Positions 8,641-17,600 of a stretch of DNA of 64,000 bases are shown here, one piece after another. A program made the translations under genes and the position numbers. The stretch is from NCBI RefSeq assembly GCF_039724765.1, contig NZ_CP155729.1, positions 186,001 to 250,000 of the forward strand. Reading direction: 5' to 3'. The DNA is from Sagittula stellata E-37 (lineage in GTDB: Bacteria; Pseudomonadota; Alphaproteobacteria; Rhodobacterales; Rhodobacteraceae). The number at the start of each line of letters is the position of its first letter. The first letter of the stretch is position 1. The notes below the pieces were generated by a model that was not told where the DNA came from, searched no databases, and was given only the letters and a program-made list of their open reading frames with translations.

Positions 8641-9996
8641 ATGGACCCACAAGAGACACTGCCCATCGACCCCGAAGCCATTCGCGGGTTCTGGGAGTTC
8701 CTGTCGTCCGAAGGCGCGATGCTGATGCGAGAAGCGATGCGTCCATGGACCATCTACCAGATCGCCATCGTGGTCGGCCTTTTCCTGCTGGCCTGGACGT
8801 TGCGTGCAGCGCTTCAGCCACGATACGCGGAATGGCTCAGAGCCCGGGACAACTGGCCGAAGTGGCGCTTGCGCATCGGCCTGATCGTCCAGCGCCGGAT
8901 GCGGATGATCCTCTTCGTGGCGATGATATGGGTCGTCTACCTCGTGATGAAGGAGCTCACGTGGAACTCGCGCACGGTGCTGCTGCGGGTCGTTGCGAAC
9001 CTGTCGACCGCATGGCTCTTCATCGCCTTCGCAACGCGCATGATCGCCAACCCCGCGCTGGGCGTCGTGGTGCGCTATGGCGCCTGGACCTGGGCAACGC
9101 TGTCGATCCTGGGCTGGACGGACGAGACGCAAGCGACGCTGGAATCCTTGGCTGTGACCATCGGCGAGACCCGGCTGTCGGTCTGGCTGATCCTGAAAGC
9201 CATCGTCGTCATGGCCATCATGCTTGCGCTGGCGCGCATGATGACCGGGGCCTCGGCGGCCTCGATCCAGCGCAACAAGGACATCAGCCCCTCCATGCAG
9301 GTGCTGGCGGTGAAGGTCCTTCAGGTGGTTCTGTTCGGGTCCGCGTTCTTCATCGCGCTGAAATCGGTGGGCGTCGATCTGACCGGTCTTGCGGTGCTGT
9401 CCGGCGCCATCGGCGTGGGCCTGGGCTTCGGCCTGCAAAAGGTGGTCTCGAATCTCGTGTCGGGGATCATCATCCTGCTCGACAAGTCGATCAAGCCGGG
9501 CGACGTCATCAGCCTGGGCGAAACGTTCGGCTGGATCGAGTCGCTGGGCGCGCGGTATGTCAGCGTCGTCACGCGGGACGGAAAGGAATACCTGATCCCG
9601 AACGAGGACCTCATCACCGGTCAGGTGGTGAACTGGTCGCATTCCAACGACTTTGTCCGACTGGATATCTACTTCGGCACATCCTACCACGACGACCCGC
9701 ACAAGGTCCGCAAGATCGCGATCGAGGCGGCCAAGGGCGTGGAACGCGTGCTGACATTCAAGCCGCCGGTCTGCCATGTCGTGGGGTTTGGCGATTCGTC
9801 CGTCGATTTCATCCTGCGCTTCTGGATCACCGACCCCACGGGGGGCCTGACCAACATCCGGGGCAATGTATATCTCGCTCTCTGGGACGCCTTCCAGGAG
9901 AACGGAATCTCGATCCCGTTCCCACAGCGGGAAGTGCGCGTGCTGAATGACAGGCCGGAAGCGGCGGACAAGACCCTGATGGCCGGCGCGGACTAA
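8641..9996 (+). CDS. Mechanosensitive ion channel, MscS family
   Basis: Inner-membrane channel thought to open under membrane tension to release solutes. Of 451 residues, the N-terminal half has several helices (about 40-60, 90-110, 115-135, 180-200, 222-240). The pore-lining MscS helix follows at about 247-272 (GLAVLSGAIGVGLGFGLQKVV) and the beta domain after it (SLGETFGWIESLGARYVSVV, then IPNEDLITGQVVNWSH). The C-terminal alpha/beta domain ends near 430. It is longer than E. coli MscS (286), as in the larger MscS-like channels. It is divergent from leuC. A possible promoter, TTGCGC-(16 nt)-TAGACT, lies about 45 nt upstream of the ATG. No operon partner follows. Confidence 0.92.
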   Translation: MDPQETLPIDPEAIRGFWEFLSSEGAMLMREAMRPWTIYQIAIVVGLFLLAWTLRAALQPRYAEWLRARDNWPKWRLRIGLIVQRRMRMILFVAMIWVVYLVMKELTWNSRTVLLRVVANLSTAWLFIAFATRMIANPALGVVVRYGAWTWATLSILGWTDETQATLESLAVTIGETRLSVWLILKAIVVMAIMLALARMMTGASAASIQRNKDISPSMQVLAVKVLQVVLFGSAFFIALKSVGVDLTGLAVLSGAIGVGLGFGLQKVVSNLVSGIIILLDKSIKPGDVISLGETFGWIESLGARYVSVVTRDGKEYLIPNEDLITGQVVNWSHSNDFVRLDIYFGTSYHDDPHKVRKIAIEAAKGVERVLTFKPPVCHVVGFGDSSVDFILRFWITDPTGGLTNIRGNVYLALWDAFQENGISIPFPQREVRVLNDRPEAADKTLMAGAD

Positions 9997-10031
9997 CGTG
10001 ACTTTAAGAAGCACTGCTCCATCTATGGGGC

Positions 10032-10244
10032 ATGCCCCGCTTCGACGATTTCAGAAACAACCGGCACCCGGCGCCACAGTCCGGACCAGCCCGCCGCGAC
10101 GTGGCGGGCAACGGTCCGAGTGTGGCGCCCCGCGGCCTTTCCTCATCGGGACGGCGCTCGATCTGGCAGGAACTGGCGCGGCTGATCAGGGGAAAGACGA
10201 CAGCCATGCCCCCCTCCCCGCCCGTGAACCATCGGCGTCACTAG
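10032..10244 (+). CDS. Possible small protein, 70 residues, unknown
   Basis: This sits in an otherwise empty 330-bp gap between mscS and the thiolase gene. The ORF begins MPRFDDFRNNRHPAP and contains an amphipathic segment RSIWQELARLIRGKTTAM near residues 43-60. Its third codon positions are rich in G and C, as in neighbouring real genes, but the only ribosome binding hint is GGGG directly before the ATG. A shadow ORF of 67 residues runs on the opposite strand. I know no family for it. It could be a real small basic protein or chance. Confidence 0.3.
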   Translation: MPRFDDFRNNRHPAPQSGPARRDVAGNGPSVAPRGLSSSGRRSIWQELARLIRGKTTAMPPSPPVNHRRH

Positions 10245-10326
10245 GGAAATCCGGAACGACGAAACGTCGCGGCTGACATCCTCCCCCCGGGCTGCGCATA
10301 GTCGCAAAAGCAGAGGGGAGATTATC

Positions 10327-11502
10327 ATGGAAGACATCGTTATCCTTGGTGGTGCGCGCACCGCTATCGGCACCTTCGGCGGCAGCCTGTCGGGCGTCGC
10401 CCCGATCGACACCGCCACGGCGGTCGCCAAGGCGGCGCTGGACCGCGCCGGCGTCGAAGGTGGCCAGATCGGCACCGTCGTGTTCGGCCACGTCATCAAC
10501 ACCGAACCCCGCGACATGTACCTCAGCCGCGTCGCGGCGATGCAGGCGGGCATCCCGGACACCGTGCCGGCGATGAACGTGAACCGCCTGTGCGGCTCGG
10601 GCGCGCAGGCCATCGTGTCCGGAGTACAGTCGCTGGCGCTGGACGACGCGGACTTCGCCCTTGTCGGCGGTGCAGAGGCGATGTCGCGGTCGCCCTACAT
10701 CGTGCCGGACCAGCGCTGGGGCGCAAAGATGGGCGACATCCGCACGCTCGACATGATGCTGGGCGCGCTGAACTGCCCCTTCGGGACCGGGCACATGGGC
10801 GTCACGGCCGAAAACGTCTCGGCCGAGCATTCCGTCAGCCGGGAGGAGCAGGACGCCTTCGCCTTCGAAAGCCAGAAGCGTGCCGCCGCCGCCATCGAGG
10901 CCGGGTATTTCGACAGCCAGATCGTACCGGTCGAGGTGAAGGTCAAGCGCGACACGGTCAGCTTCGCGACCGACGAACACCCGAAGGCCACCAGCCTTGA
11001 GGTGCTGGCAGGACTGCGCCCGGCATTCAAGAAGGACGGTTCAGTGACGGCGGGCAACGCCTCGGGCATCAACGACGGCGCGGCGGCGCTGGTCGTGGCC
11101 CGTGCCGACGCAGCCGAGAAGGCCGGGCTAAAGCCCAGGGCGCGCGTGCTGGGCTACGCCCACGCCGGTGTCCGTCCGGAGGTCATGGGCATCGGTCCCG
11201 TCCCCGCAGTCGAGGCGCTGCTGAAGCGCACCGGCCAGACGGCGGACGACTTCGACGTGATCGAGTCGAACGAGGCCTTCGCGGCGCAGGCGCTTGCGGT
11301 GAACAAGAGCCTCGGCCTCGACCCGGCGAAAGTGAACCCCAACGGCGGCGCCATCGCCCTTGGCCACCCGGTCGGCGCGACGGGCGCGATCATCACGGTG
11401 AAGGCGCTTTATGAACTGGAGCGCATCGGCGGCTCAAAGGCGCTGATCACCATGTGCATCGGCGGCGGACAGGGTATCGCCCTCGCCATCGAGCGGATCT
11501 GA
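10327..11502 (+). CDS. Acetyl-CoA C-acyltransferase (thiolase)
   Basis: Cytoplasmic thiolase that condenses or cleaves acyl-CoA with CoA. All catalytic elements are present: the nucleophile Cys89 in NRLCGSGAQA, His347 in GHPVGATGA, and Cys377 in MCIGGGQG. At 391 residues it matches biosynthetic PhaA/AtoB-type enzymes, but sequence alone does not separate these from the degradative (FadA-like) use. GAGGGGAGATTATC precedes the ATG at 10327. No reductase, PHB synthase or beta-oxidation partner lies beside it. A short hairpin repeat at 11513-11536 follows the stop. Confidence 0.93.
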   Translation: MEDIVILGGARTAIGTFGGSLSGVAPIDTATAVAKAALDRAGVEGGQIGTVVFGHVINTEPRDMYLSRVAAMQAGIPDTVPAMNVNRLCGSGAQAIVSGVQSLALDDADFALVGGAEAMSRSPYIVPDQRWGAKMGDIRTLDMMLGALNCPFGTGHMGVTAENVSAEHSVSREEQDAFAFESQKRAAAAIEAGYFDSQIVPVEVKVKRDTVSFATDEHPKATSLEVLAGLRPAFKKDGSVTAGNASGINDGAAALVVARADAAEKAGLKPRARVLGYAHAGVRPEVMGIGPVPAVEALLKRTGQTADDFDVIESNEAFAAQALAVNKSLGLDPAKVNPNGGAIALGHPVGATGAIITVKALYELERIGGSKALITMCIGGGQGIALAIERI

Positions 11503-11512
11503 AACAAGAAGG

Positions 11513-11536
11513 GGGTGGAGTGAAACTCCACCCTAC
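11513..11536 (+). repeat. Short palindromic intergenic repeat, family B copy 1
   Basis: Arms GGGTGGAGT and ACTCCACCC form a perfect 9-bp stem around a GAA loop, followed by TAC. It lies between the thiolase stop and the next gene. Related copies are at 26757-26780 (inverted) and 48670-48693. The stem could act as a transcript 3' end, but no T-run follows. Confidence 0.7.
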
Positions 11537-11555
11537 ATCGGCGAGGAGCGCATTC

Positions 11556-12032
11556 ATGAAGCCAGTGCTCGGAAATGCCCGGTATCTCGTGATGATCGCG
11601 GTCGTGGGCGCGCTTGTCGCCGCCGTCTGCCTGCTGGTCTACGGCTTTCTGGAAGGCGGCAAGCTGGTGATCTCACTGATCGAGAAGGCCGAGGTCACCC
11701 GCAAGGGCGCCAAGGAGATGGCGCTGGAATTCATCGAGATCATCGACCTCTTTCTCATGGGGACAGTGTTCTACATCATCTCCGTCGGGCTGTATTCGCT
11801 GTTCATCAACACCGACGTGCGCCTGCCGGAGTGGCTGAAAATCCGCACGCTGGACGACCTGAAGAACAAGCTTCTGTCGGTGGTGATCGTGGTGCTTGCG
11901 GTGGTTTTCCTCGGTCAGGCCGTGGCGTGGGACGGCGCGCGCGACCTGATGGGTCTGGGCGTGGGCATCGCCGCCGTGATCGCGGCGCTGACGTGGTTCA
12001 TCAGCGTGAAGGCCGGGAACAAGGGCGATTGA
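11556..12032 (+). CDS. YqhA-family (UPF0114) membrane protein
   Basis: Small inner-membrane protein of unknown function with about four helices: residues 10-30 (YLVMIAVVGALVAAVCLLVY), 66-85 (LFLMGTVFYIISVGLYSLF), 108-125 (LLSVVIVVLAVVFLGQA) and 132-150. The loop LINTDVRLPEWLKI-like segment (FINTDVRLPEWLKIRTLDDL) after helix two is typical of the family. The ATG at 11556 follows GAGGAG and gives 158 residues. A longer frame starting inside the thiolase gene lacks support. It is convergent with pbpC, 24 bp away. Confidence 0.88.
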   Translation: MKPVLGNARYLVMIAVVGALVAAVCLLVYGFLEGGKLVISLIEKAEVTRKGAKEMALEFIEIIDLFLMGTVFYIISVGLYSLFINTDVRLPEWLKIRTLDDLKNKLLSVVIVVLAVVFLGQAVAWDGARDLMGLGVGIAAVIAALTWFISVKAGNKGD

Positions 12033-12056
12033 TGCCCTCGCAAAGCGCAAAGCGCC

Positions 12057-14093
12057 TCAGCGAAGTTCGATCGTCGTCCGCCCGGACTGCCCGCGCGCAT
12101 CGATCACCGACAGCGTGGTGAAGCCCGGGCCTGAGATCGGTGCAAGCAGTTCCGGCCGACGAAGGCCCGTCGCCAGCACCGCACCATCGGCCAGCACCGT
12201 GTAGGGTGGGGTGCCGCCGCGCAGCTTGAGCGGCACGCCGGATGGGGATACCGCCAGCGTCGCACCGTCGGGCGGGAAGGTCACCTGCAGTGCGACGGTT
12301 TCCGCCCTCGGACCGAAACGCTGCAGGTTCGCGGGCAGTTGTGCGTTCGAGATCATCAGCGTCTCGGGCGGCGGCGCGGGCAGCGGAACAGGGCGCGCAC
12401 TGACCCGTCCCAGCGCCTCGAACAGTACGGGGGCCGCCAGTCCGGCACCAAATGCGCCGGGCACCGGCGTACCGTCCGGCCGCCCGATCCAGACACCGGC
12501 GATATAGCGCCCGTCCCAACCCAGTGCCCAGGCGTCCCGGTGCCCGTAGGACGTGCCGGTCTTCCACGCGATCCGCCCCTTCGGCCCGGCGGCGGAGGGC
12601 GGCGTGATCCCGGCAAGGATGTGTCCCACCTGCCAGGCCGACGCGCGCGAAACCAGCCTGCGGGGCGTGGCCTCTTCCGCTGTCGACGCTTTCCAGCGCA
12701 GCGGGCGCGCTTCTCCGCCGTGGGCCAGCGCGGCGTACAGCTGGACCATTTCCTCCAGCGTCAGACCGACCCCGCCCAAGGACAGAGCCAGTCCCGGCGT
12801 GCCGCCCTGCAACGCCGGTTTCAGCCCCGCGCCCTGCAGCGCCGCCATAAGGTGGGCCGGTCCCAGGGCCTCTGTCAGCCGGACCACGGGGATGTTCAGC
12901 GACAGTTGCAGCGCGCGCCGTACCGTCAGTTCGCCCCGGTATTCTCCGTCGAAGTTCTGCGGCGCGTAGGTGCCGAAATGCACCGGCGTGTCGAGGATCA
13001 GCGTCTCCGGATGCGCCAGCCCGCGGTCGAACGCCAGCGCGTAGACCAGCGGCTTCAACGTCGAGCCGGGCGAACGCTGCGCCGTCGTCATATCGACGAA
13101 ACCCTGGTTCAGCGTGCCCGCGTAGTCGGGCGACCCGACAGAGGCCAGAACCTCGCCGCTTTCGTGATCCGCCAGCACGATGGCCATGGACAGGCGTGGA
13201 TCGAGCCGGGCCATGTGACGCCGCGCGAGGTCTTCGAGGCTGCGCTGCAGGTCGGCATCCAGCGTCAGATCGTGGCGCCCCGGCGCCTCTGCCACGGCGC
13301 GGTCGGCCATGTGCGGCGCAAGCTGCGGCATCGGGAAACGGCCCCTGGGCGACGGGTCCAGCGCATCGGACCGTGCCGCCGACATCGGGATCACACCGGC
13401 TTCCGCCATGCGAACCATGACACGGTTGCGCGCTTCGCGGGCGGCTTCGGGATGGCGGTCGGGCCTGCGGCTTTCGGGGGCCTGCGGCAGGGCGACCAGC
13501 AGCGCAGCCTCTGCGGGCGTCAGGCGGCGCGGCTCCTTGCCGAGCCAGATCAGAGACGCCGCGCGCAGCCCTTCGACGTTGCCGCCATAGGGCGCGAGCA
13601 GGGTATAAAGCGCAAGGATCTCGTCCTTGGTCAGCCGCTTCTCCAAAGCCAGCGCCAGACGCATCTGCCGCACCTTGCCTTGCCACTGGCCGGTGGTGCC
13701 GTCCTCCAAAAGGCGGGCCACCTGCATTGTCAGGGTCGAGGCACCGGAGACCACGCGCCCGTGCCGCAGCCCCTGCGCCACGGCCCGCGCCGCCGCTTGC
13801 AGATCGACACCGTTGTGCGTGAAGAACCGTTTGTCCTCGTAGGCGATCAACATCCGGTAGAACAGCGGATCGACCTGGTCCGGCGTGACGGTCATCCGCC
13901 ACCGTCCGTCGTCGATGGTGTAGGCGCGCAGCAGGTCTCCGTTCCTGTCGCGCACCTCGGGCGAGGTGGCGTGCACCAGCAGCGGGATTTCGGTCGCGTT
14001 GATCCAGTCCGACAGCCGGTCGCCCGCAAAACCCACACACCAGAGCGCCACGACCAGAGCGGACAGGCGTCTGAGACCGCGCCGTTCAGGCAT
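12057..14093 (-). CDS. pbpC: Penicillin-binding protein 1C
   Basis: Bifunctional peptidoglycan glycosyltransferase/transpeptidase, anchored by one N-terminal helix (about 10-25) with its catalytic domains in the periplasm. The GT51 domain shows EDKRFF with catalytic Glu86 and ASTLTMQVARLL (118-129). The transpeptidase has SPGSTLK (active Ser344, Lys347), SLN at 398-400 and KTGTSYG from Lys511. A PBP1C C-terminal domain follows at about 590-678 (LAVSPSGVPLKLRGGTPPY). It is the third gene of an operon with the alpha-2-macroglobulin and the glycolipid-binding-domain protein; its start overlaps the latter by 8 nt. The pbpC/alpha-2-macroglobulin pairing is widespread, and the inferred role is envelope repair or defence against proteases. 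Confidence 0.96.
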   Translation of the reverse strand: MPERRGLRRLSALVVALWCVGFAGDRLSDWINATEIPLLVHATSPEVRDRNGDLLRAYTIDDGRWRMTVTPDQVDPLFYRMLIAYEDKRFFTHNGVDLQAAARAVAQGLRHGRVVSGASTLTMQVARLLEDGTTGQWQGKVRQMRLALALEKRLTKDEILALYTLLAPYGGNVEGLRAASLIWLGKEPRRLTPAEAALLVALPQAPESRRPDRHPEAAREARNRVMVRMAEAGVIPMSAARSDALDPSPRGRFPMPQLAPHMADRAVAEAPGRHDLTLDADLQRSLEDLARRHMARLDPRLSMAIVLADHESGEVLASVGSPDYAGTLNQGFVDMTTAQRSPGSTLKPLVYALAFDRGLAHPETLILDTPVHFGTYAPQNFDGEYRGELTVRRALQLSLNIPVVRLTEALGPAHLMAALQGAGLKPALQGGTPGLALSLGGVGLTLEEMVQLYAALAHGGEARPLRWKASTAEEATPRRLVSRASAWQVGHILAGITPPSAAGPKGRIAWKTGTSYGHRDAWALGWDGRYIAGVWIGRPDGTPVPGAFGAGLAAPVLFEALGRVSARPVPLPAPPPETLMISNAQLPANLQRFGPRAETVALQVTFPPDGATLAVSPSGVPLKLRGGTPPYTVLADGAVLATGLRRPELLAPISGPGFTTLSVIDARGQSGRTTIELR

Positions 14094-14646
14094 TTTCCTC
14101 GCGCTCCCAGAGGCCGGGATACAGCGTCACGAAGCCGTACTCATCGACCTGCAACTGCGTCTCGTACTCCGTCTCCTGTGCCGTATAGCGCACAAGATGT
14201 CCGCGTTCCCGCGTGTAGCTTTGCGTCAGCGGGCCAAGGTTCGGCCCTGGCAGCCGAAGCCAGGCGGCGGTCACGTCGATGCGCCCCACCTCCGGCAGAC
14301 GGCGCAGCGGCATCAGGTTTGTCGCGGGGGTAAAGCTGAGGTCCACGTCCTCGGCCCCGTCCAGCCCCGCCTGCACCTCTCCGTTGAAGCTCCAGACGCC
14401 ATCCTTGCGCAGCAGCTTCCACGCCACGGTGTCGCCGGCATAGGCACCTGTGATGTCGGCGGAGCGGGTGCGCCAGTCCTCGCCCATGCGCACGACGTAA
14501 TCCAGCGCGGCCCAGCCGGTGCCGTCCCGGAACCGGGCATGGCCCACCAGCATCCAGCCGCTGTCCAGCCGGGCGAGGCGGCACTTGTCCTCGCCCTCCC
14601 GGTCGAGTGCACGCCAATGGGCGGTGGCGACCGTCGTGCCGGTCAT
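14086..14646 (-). CDS. Putative glycolipid-binding domain protein
   Basis: A 186-residue soluble protein with no signal peptide or helix. The pattern (MLVGHARFRDGTGWAALDYV, then WRTRSADITGAY, then WKLLRKDGVWSFNGEV, then LDGAEDVDLSFTPATNLMPL) fits the DUF1089/putative glycolipid-binding family, named from a mycobacterial prototype and biochemically poorly defined. It starts ATGA-style, sharing 4 nt with the alpha-2-macroglobulin stop, and overlaps pbpC by 8 nt at its own end, so the three are translationally coupled. A gene of this family between these two is less usual than the simple pair and hints at an envelope-linked role. Confidence 0.75.
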   Translation of the reverse strand: MTGTTVATAHWRALDREGEDKCRLARLDSGWMLVGHARFRDGTGWAALDYVVRMGEDWRTRSADITGAYAGDTVAWKLLRKDGVWSFNGEVQAGLDGAEDVDLSFTPATNLMPLRRLPEVGRIDVTAAWLRLPGPNLGPLTQSYTRERGHLVRYTAQETEYETQLQVDEYGFVTLYPGLWEREENA

Positions 14647-17600
14647 TCGGCCACCGACACGCTGCCGGAGGACGTCGTCGCCCGGTATTCGGGGCGATAC
14701 ATGTCCTCCACCAGCGCGGCGGGCTGATGGAACGTCCCCGGCGACACCGCCCGCAGGATGTACGCCAGCCGGATCGGCGATTCGTCGCGCTGGTCGACAG
14801 CAGCGATGAAGCGGTCGGCCCGGAACTCGCTGAACTCCGTGTCCGAGGTCTCCAGCCAGTCGAGCCCGCGCACATCGCCGGAACGGATCAGCGACGGGTT
14901 GTCGATTTCAAGCCCGGCAGGCAGCGGATCGTCGATGATGAGCCGTGCGCGCGTGTCCTCGGCAGGGCGCACCGTGACCACGGCCACCATGCGGTCGCCG
15001 ACCGCGATGTCGCCCACCGGGTCACCGTCCATGGTGAAATAGGCCCGCTCGATGGTATAACCGTAGCCCGACGCCTCCGTCGCACCTTCGGGCACGCCCA
15101 GTGTCGTGAGCGTCACGTCGGTCGGGGTGTCAGAGGTATTCCTCAGCGTGGTCGGCTGCATGCCCTGCGCGGCGATCCGGCGCACAAACGGCCCTGCCAG
15201 CGGCGCGCCGTCGAGCTCAAGGCCGGAAACCGTCGGGTCCTGCACCATGGCATGCGCCGCGAGCAGCGCCCAGGCCTGTTCCTGCGTGGACATGGGCCTA
15301 TCGTAGGACGCGATGCGTGTCGTCAGGGCGCCTGTGTCGATGCTGTCGGACCGCGCCTCCACCGCCAGCGACAGCACGCCCGCCGTGTCCCGCAGCCGCG
15401 AACCATAGTCGGCACGATACACCTGCCCCTCGACCGGCGGCTGGGAGGCGATCCGTGCCGCCGCCTTCGAGAACATTGAATCCGCACGAGGCTGGTCGCC
15501 GTAGGCCGCCAGCGCCGCGCCAAGCTGGGCCTGTGCCAGCGGCGTGGCGAAGTTGTCGGCGCGTTCGTCGGCGTAGTAACGCAGGTCGCCCATGGCCGCC
15601 TCGCCCTCACGCGCCAGCACCATCAGGGCATAGGCGATGTCCTCGCCCCCGTCGTCGAAATCCGCCGCATAGGCGATCTCGTTCTTCAGGTTGTCCAGCG
15701 CGTTGCGGAAGGCAATGTCCGGCACGGTGTAGCCCGCCGCCCGCGCCCGGCTGAGGAAGTCGGTCACATAGGCGTTCAGCCATTCGTCACCGGAATACGC
15801 GCCCCACAGACCGAACGCCCCGTTCGGCGCCTGCCGCGTCAGGACCCGCGTGATCGACTGCTGGATTCGCAGGTCGATACGGTCCTTGCTGCCCAGACCC
15901 AGCGGCTCTGCAATCGACGACATGTAGAGCAGAGGCAGCGCCTTGGAGGTCACCTGCTCGGTGCAGCCGTAGGGATACTGGTCGAGCGAAGCCAGAAGCC
16001 CCGGCGCATCGAACCGTGCCAGCGGACCGGCGGACACCAGGGCCGAGGCCTTCTCCGGCCGAAGGTTGGCGAAGATCTCGCGATCCAGCGTGAAGGTCTG
16101 CCCGGCGGCAAGCTGGAAACGTCGTGTTGCGCCCACGGCGGGGTCGTTCGCCCGCACCCCCAGCGTCAGAGTCTTGGTCAGCACCGCGCCCTCCGGCGTG
16201 GTCAGCGCGACGGTGATCTTCTGGTCGCCCACGTCGACCGCCCCCAGCGCCGCCTCGAAGGTCGTCTTGCCGCCCTCCGCCAGAGTGATCGTCGTGGCGA
16301 CCGGGCCGAGTGTCAGGCCGTCGCCGGCCGTGATCTCCAGCGGCATCTCGCCCGCAGCACCGCGCGTATGGGTGAACTCAAGCGCCAGCCGAGTCTCGTC
16401 GCCGGGGGTCAGGAAGCGCGGCATCGCGGCAGAGACAACCACCGGATCGCGCACGAACACGTCCTTTTCCGCGCTGCCGACACCGCTGGCCGACCATGCG
16501 ACCGCCATGAGCCGCACAGTGCCGTTGAAGTCGGGAATGTCGAAGGACACCTCGGCCTTGCCGTCCTGAACCGTGACGGGGCCAGAGAAGAAGGCCACCA
16601 GTTCCTCTGTCGGCGGCGGCGATTGCAGGTCCATGCCCGCCGCGCCGTCACCGCCGGAGCGCACGGTGCCCATGGCCCCGTCCAGCCCGTCGATCAGCCG
16701 ACCATAGATATCGCGGATCTCGACGCCCAGACGGCGCTGGCCAAAGTAGTAGCCCGCCGGGTCCGGCGTGTCGAAGGCGGTCAGGTTCAGGATACCCACG
16801 TCGACGGCAGCGACCGTGACATAGGCCGTTTCCCCGTCTGCGACATTGGCGATGTTCACCGTGGCCGACAGCGGCCCGCGCGGCGCGATTTCGTCGGGGG
16901 CATCGACGGAAACCGCCAGCTTCATATCGCCCGGATCGACGGCTGCATGGGTCAGCCCAAGCGCCCGCGCCGGATTCTGCCCCGCCGCCACGTCCATCGG
17001 CCGGATCACCTGCGCCGTGACATAGACGCCCGCGCCCCATTCCTCCGTTACCGGCAGGTCGAGCAGGTTCTCGCCCTCCGTGACCTCGACCTCCTGCATC
17101 GAGATGACGCGATCCGACAGTACTGTCACAACCGCCTTGCCCGCGTAGCGCGGGACCATGCGCAGCTGCGCCGTCTCGCCCTCCCGGTAGGCTTCGCTGT
17201 CCAGCGACATTTCCAGCATGTCCGGCGTGTCGTCGGCGCTGGCGGGCGCGTACCAGCCCGCCGAAAAGCCCATGGAGGCGGCAAGATAGGCGCCATCCGT
17301 GCGCTCTACCACCACCTCGTACTGGCCCCATTTCACGTCCGCCGCGATCTCCAGCGGGTCGGCGCCAAGGCGGCCCTCGCCGCGCGCGACCGTGGTGCGC
17401 GTGGTCATCGGCTCCCAGTACCAGGATCCGTACTGCTGATACCATTGATAGCGGGTGCGGACGCGGTTGACGGTCCACGACACGGCCATCTCCATCCGCT
17501 CAAGGTCGGGGCCAAGCGCGATCACCTGGAACCTCGCCTCTGCGTTCTCGGGGAAGTCCTCCGCAGTAGGCTTGATGCCGATCATCGCGGTCGGTGGAGC

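Noticed and set aside
12200..12225. GTAGGGTGGGGT resembling family B repeat
   Set aside because: It lies inside conserved pbpC coding sequence and lacks the second arm, so it is coincidence.
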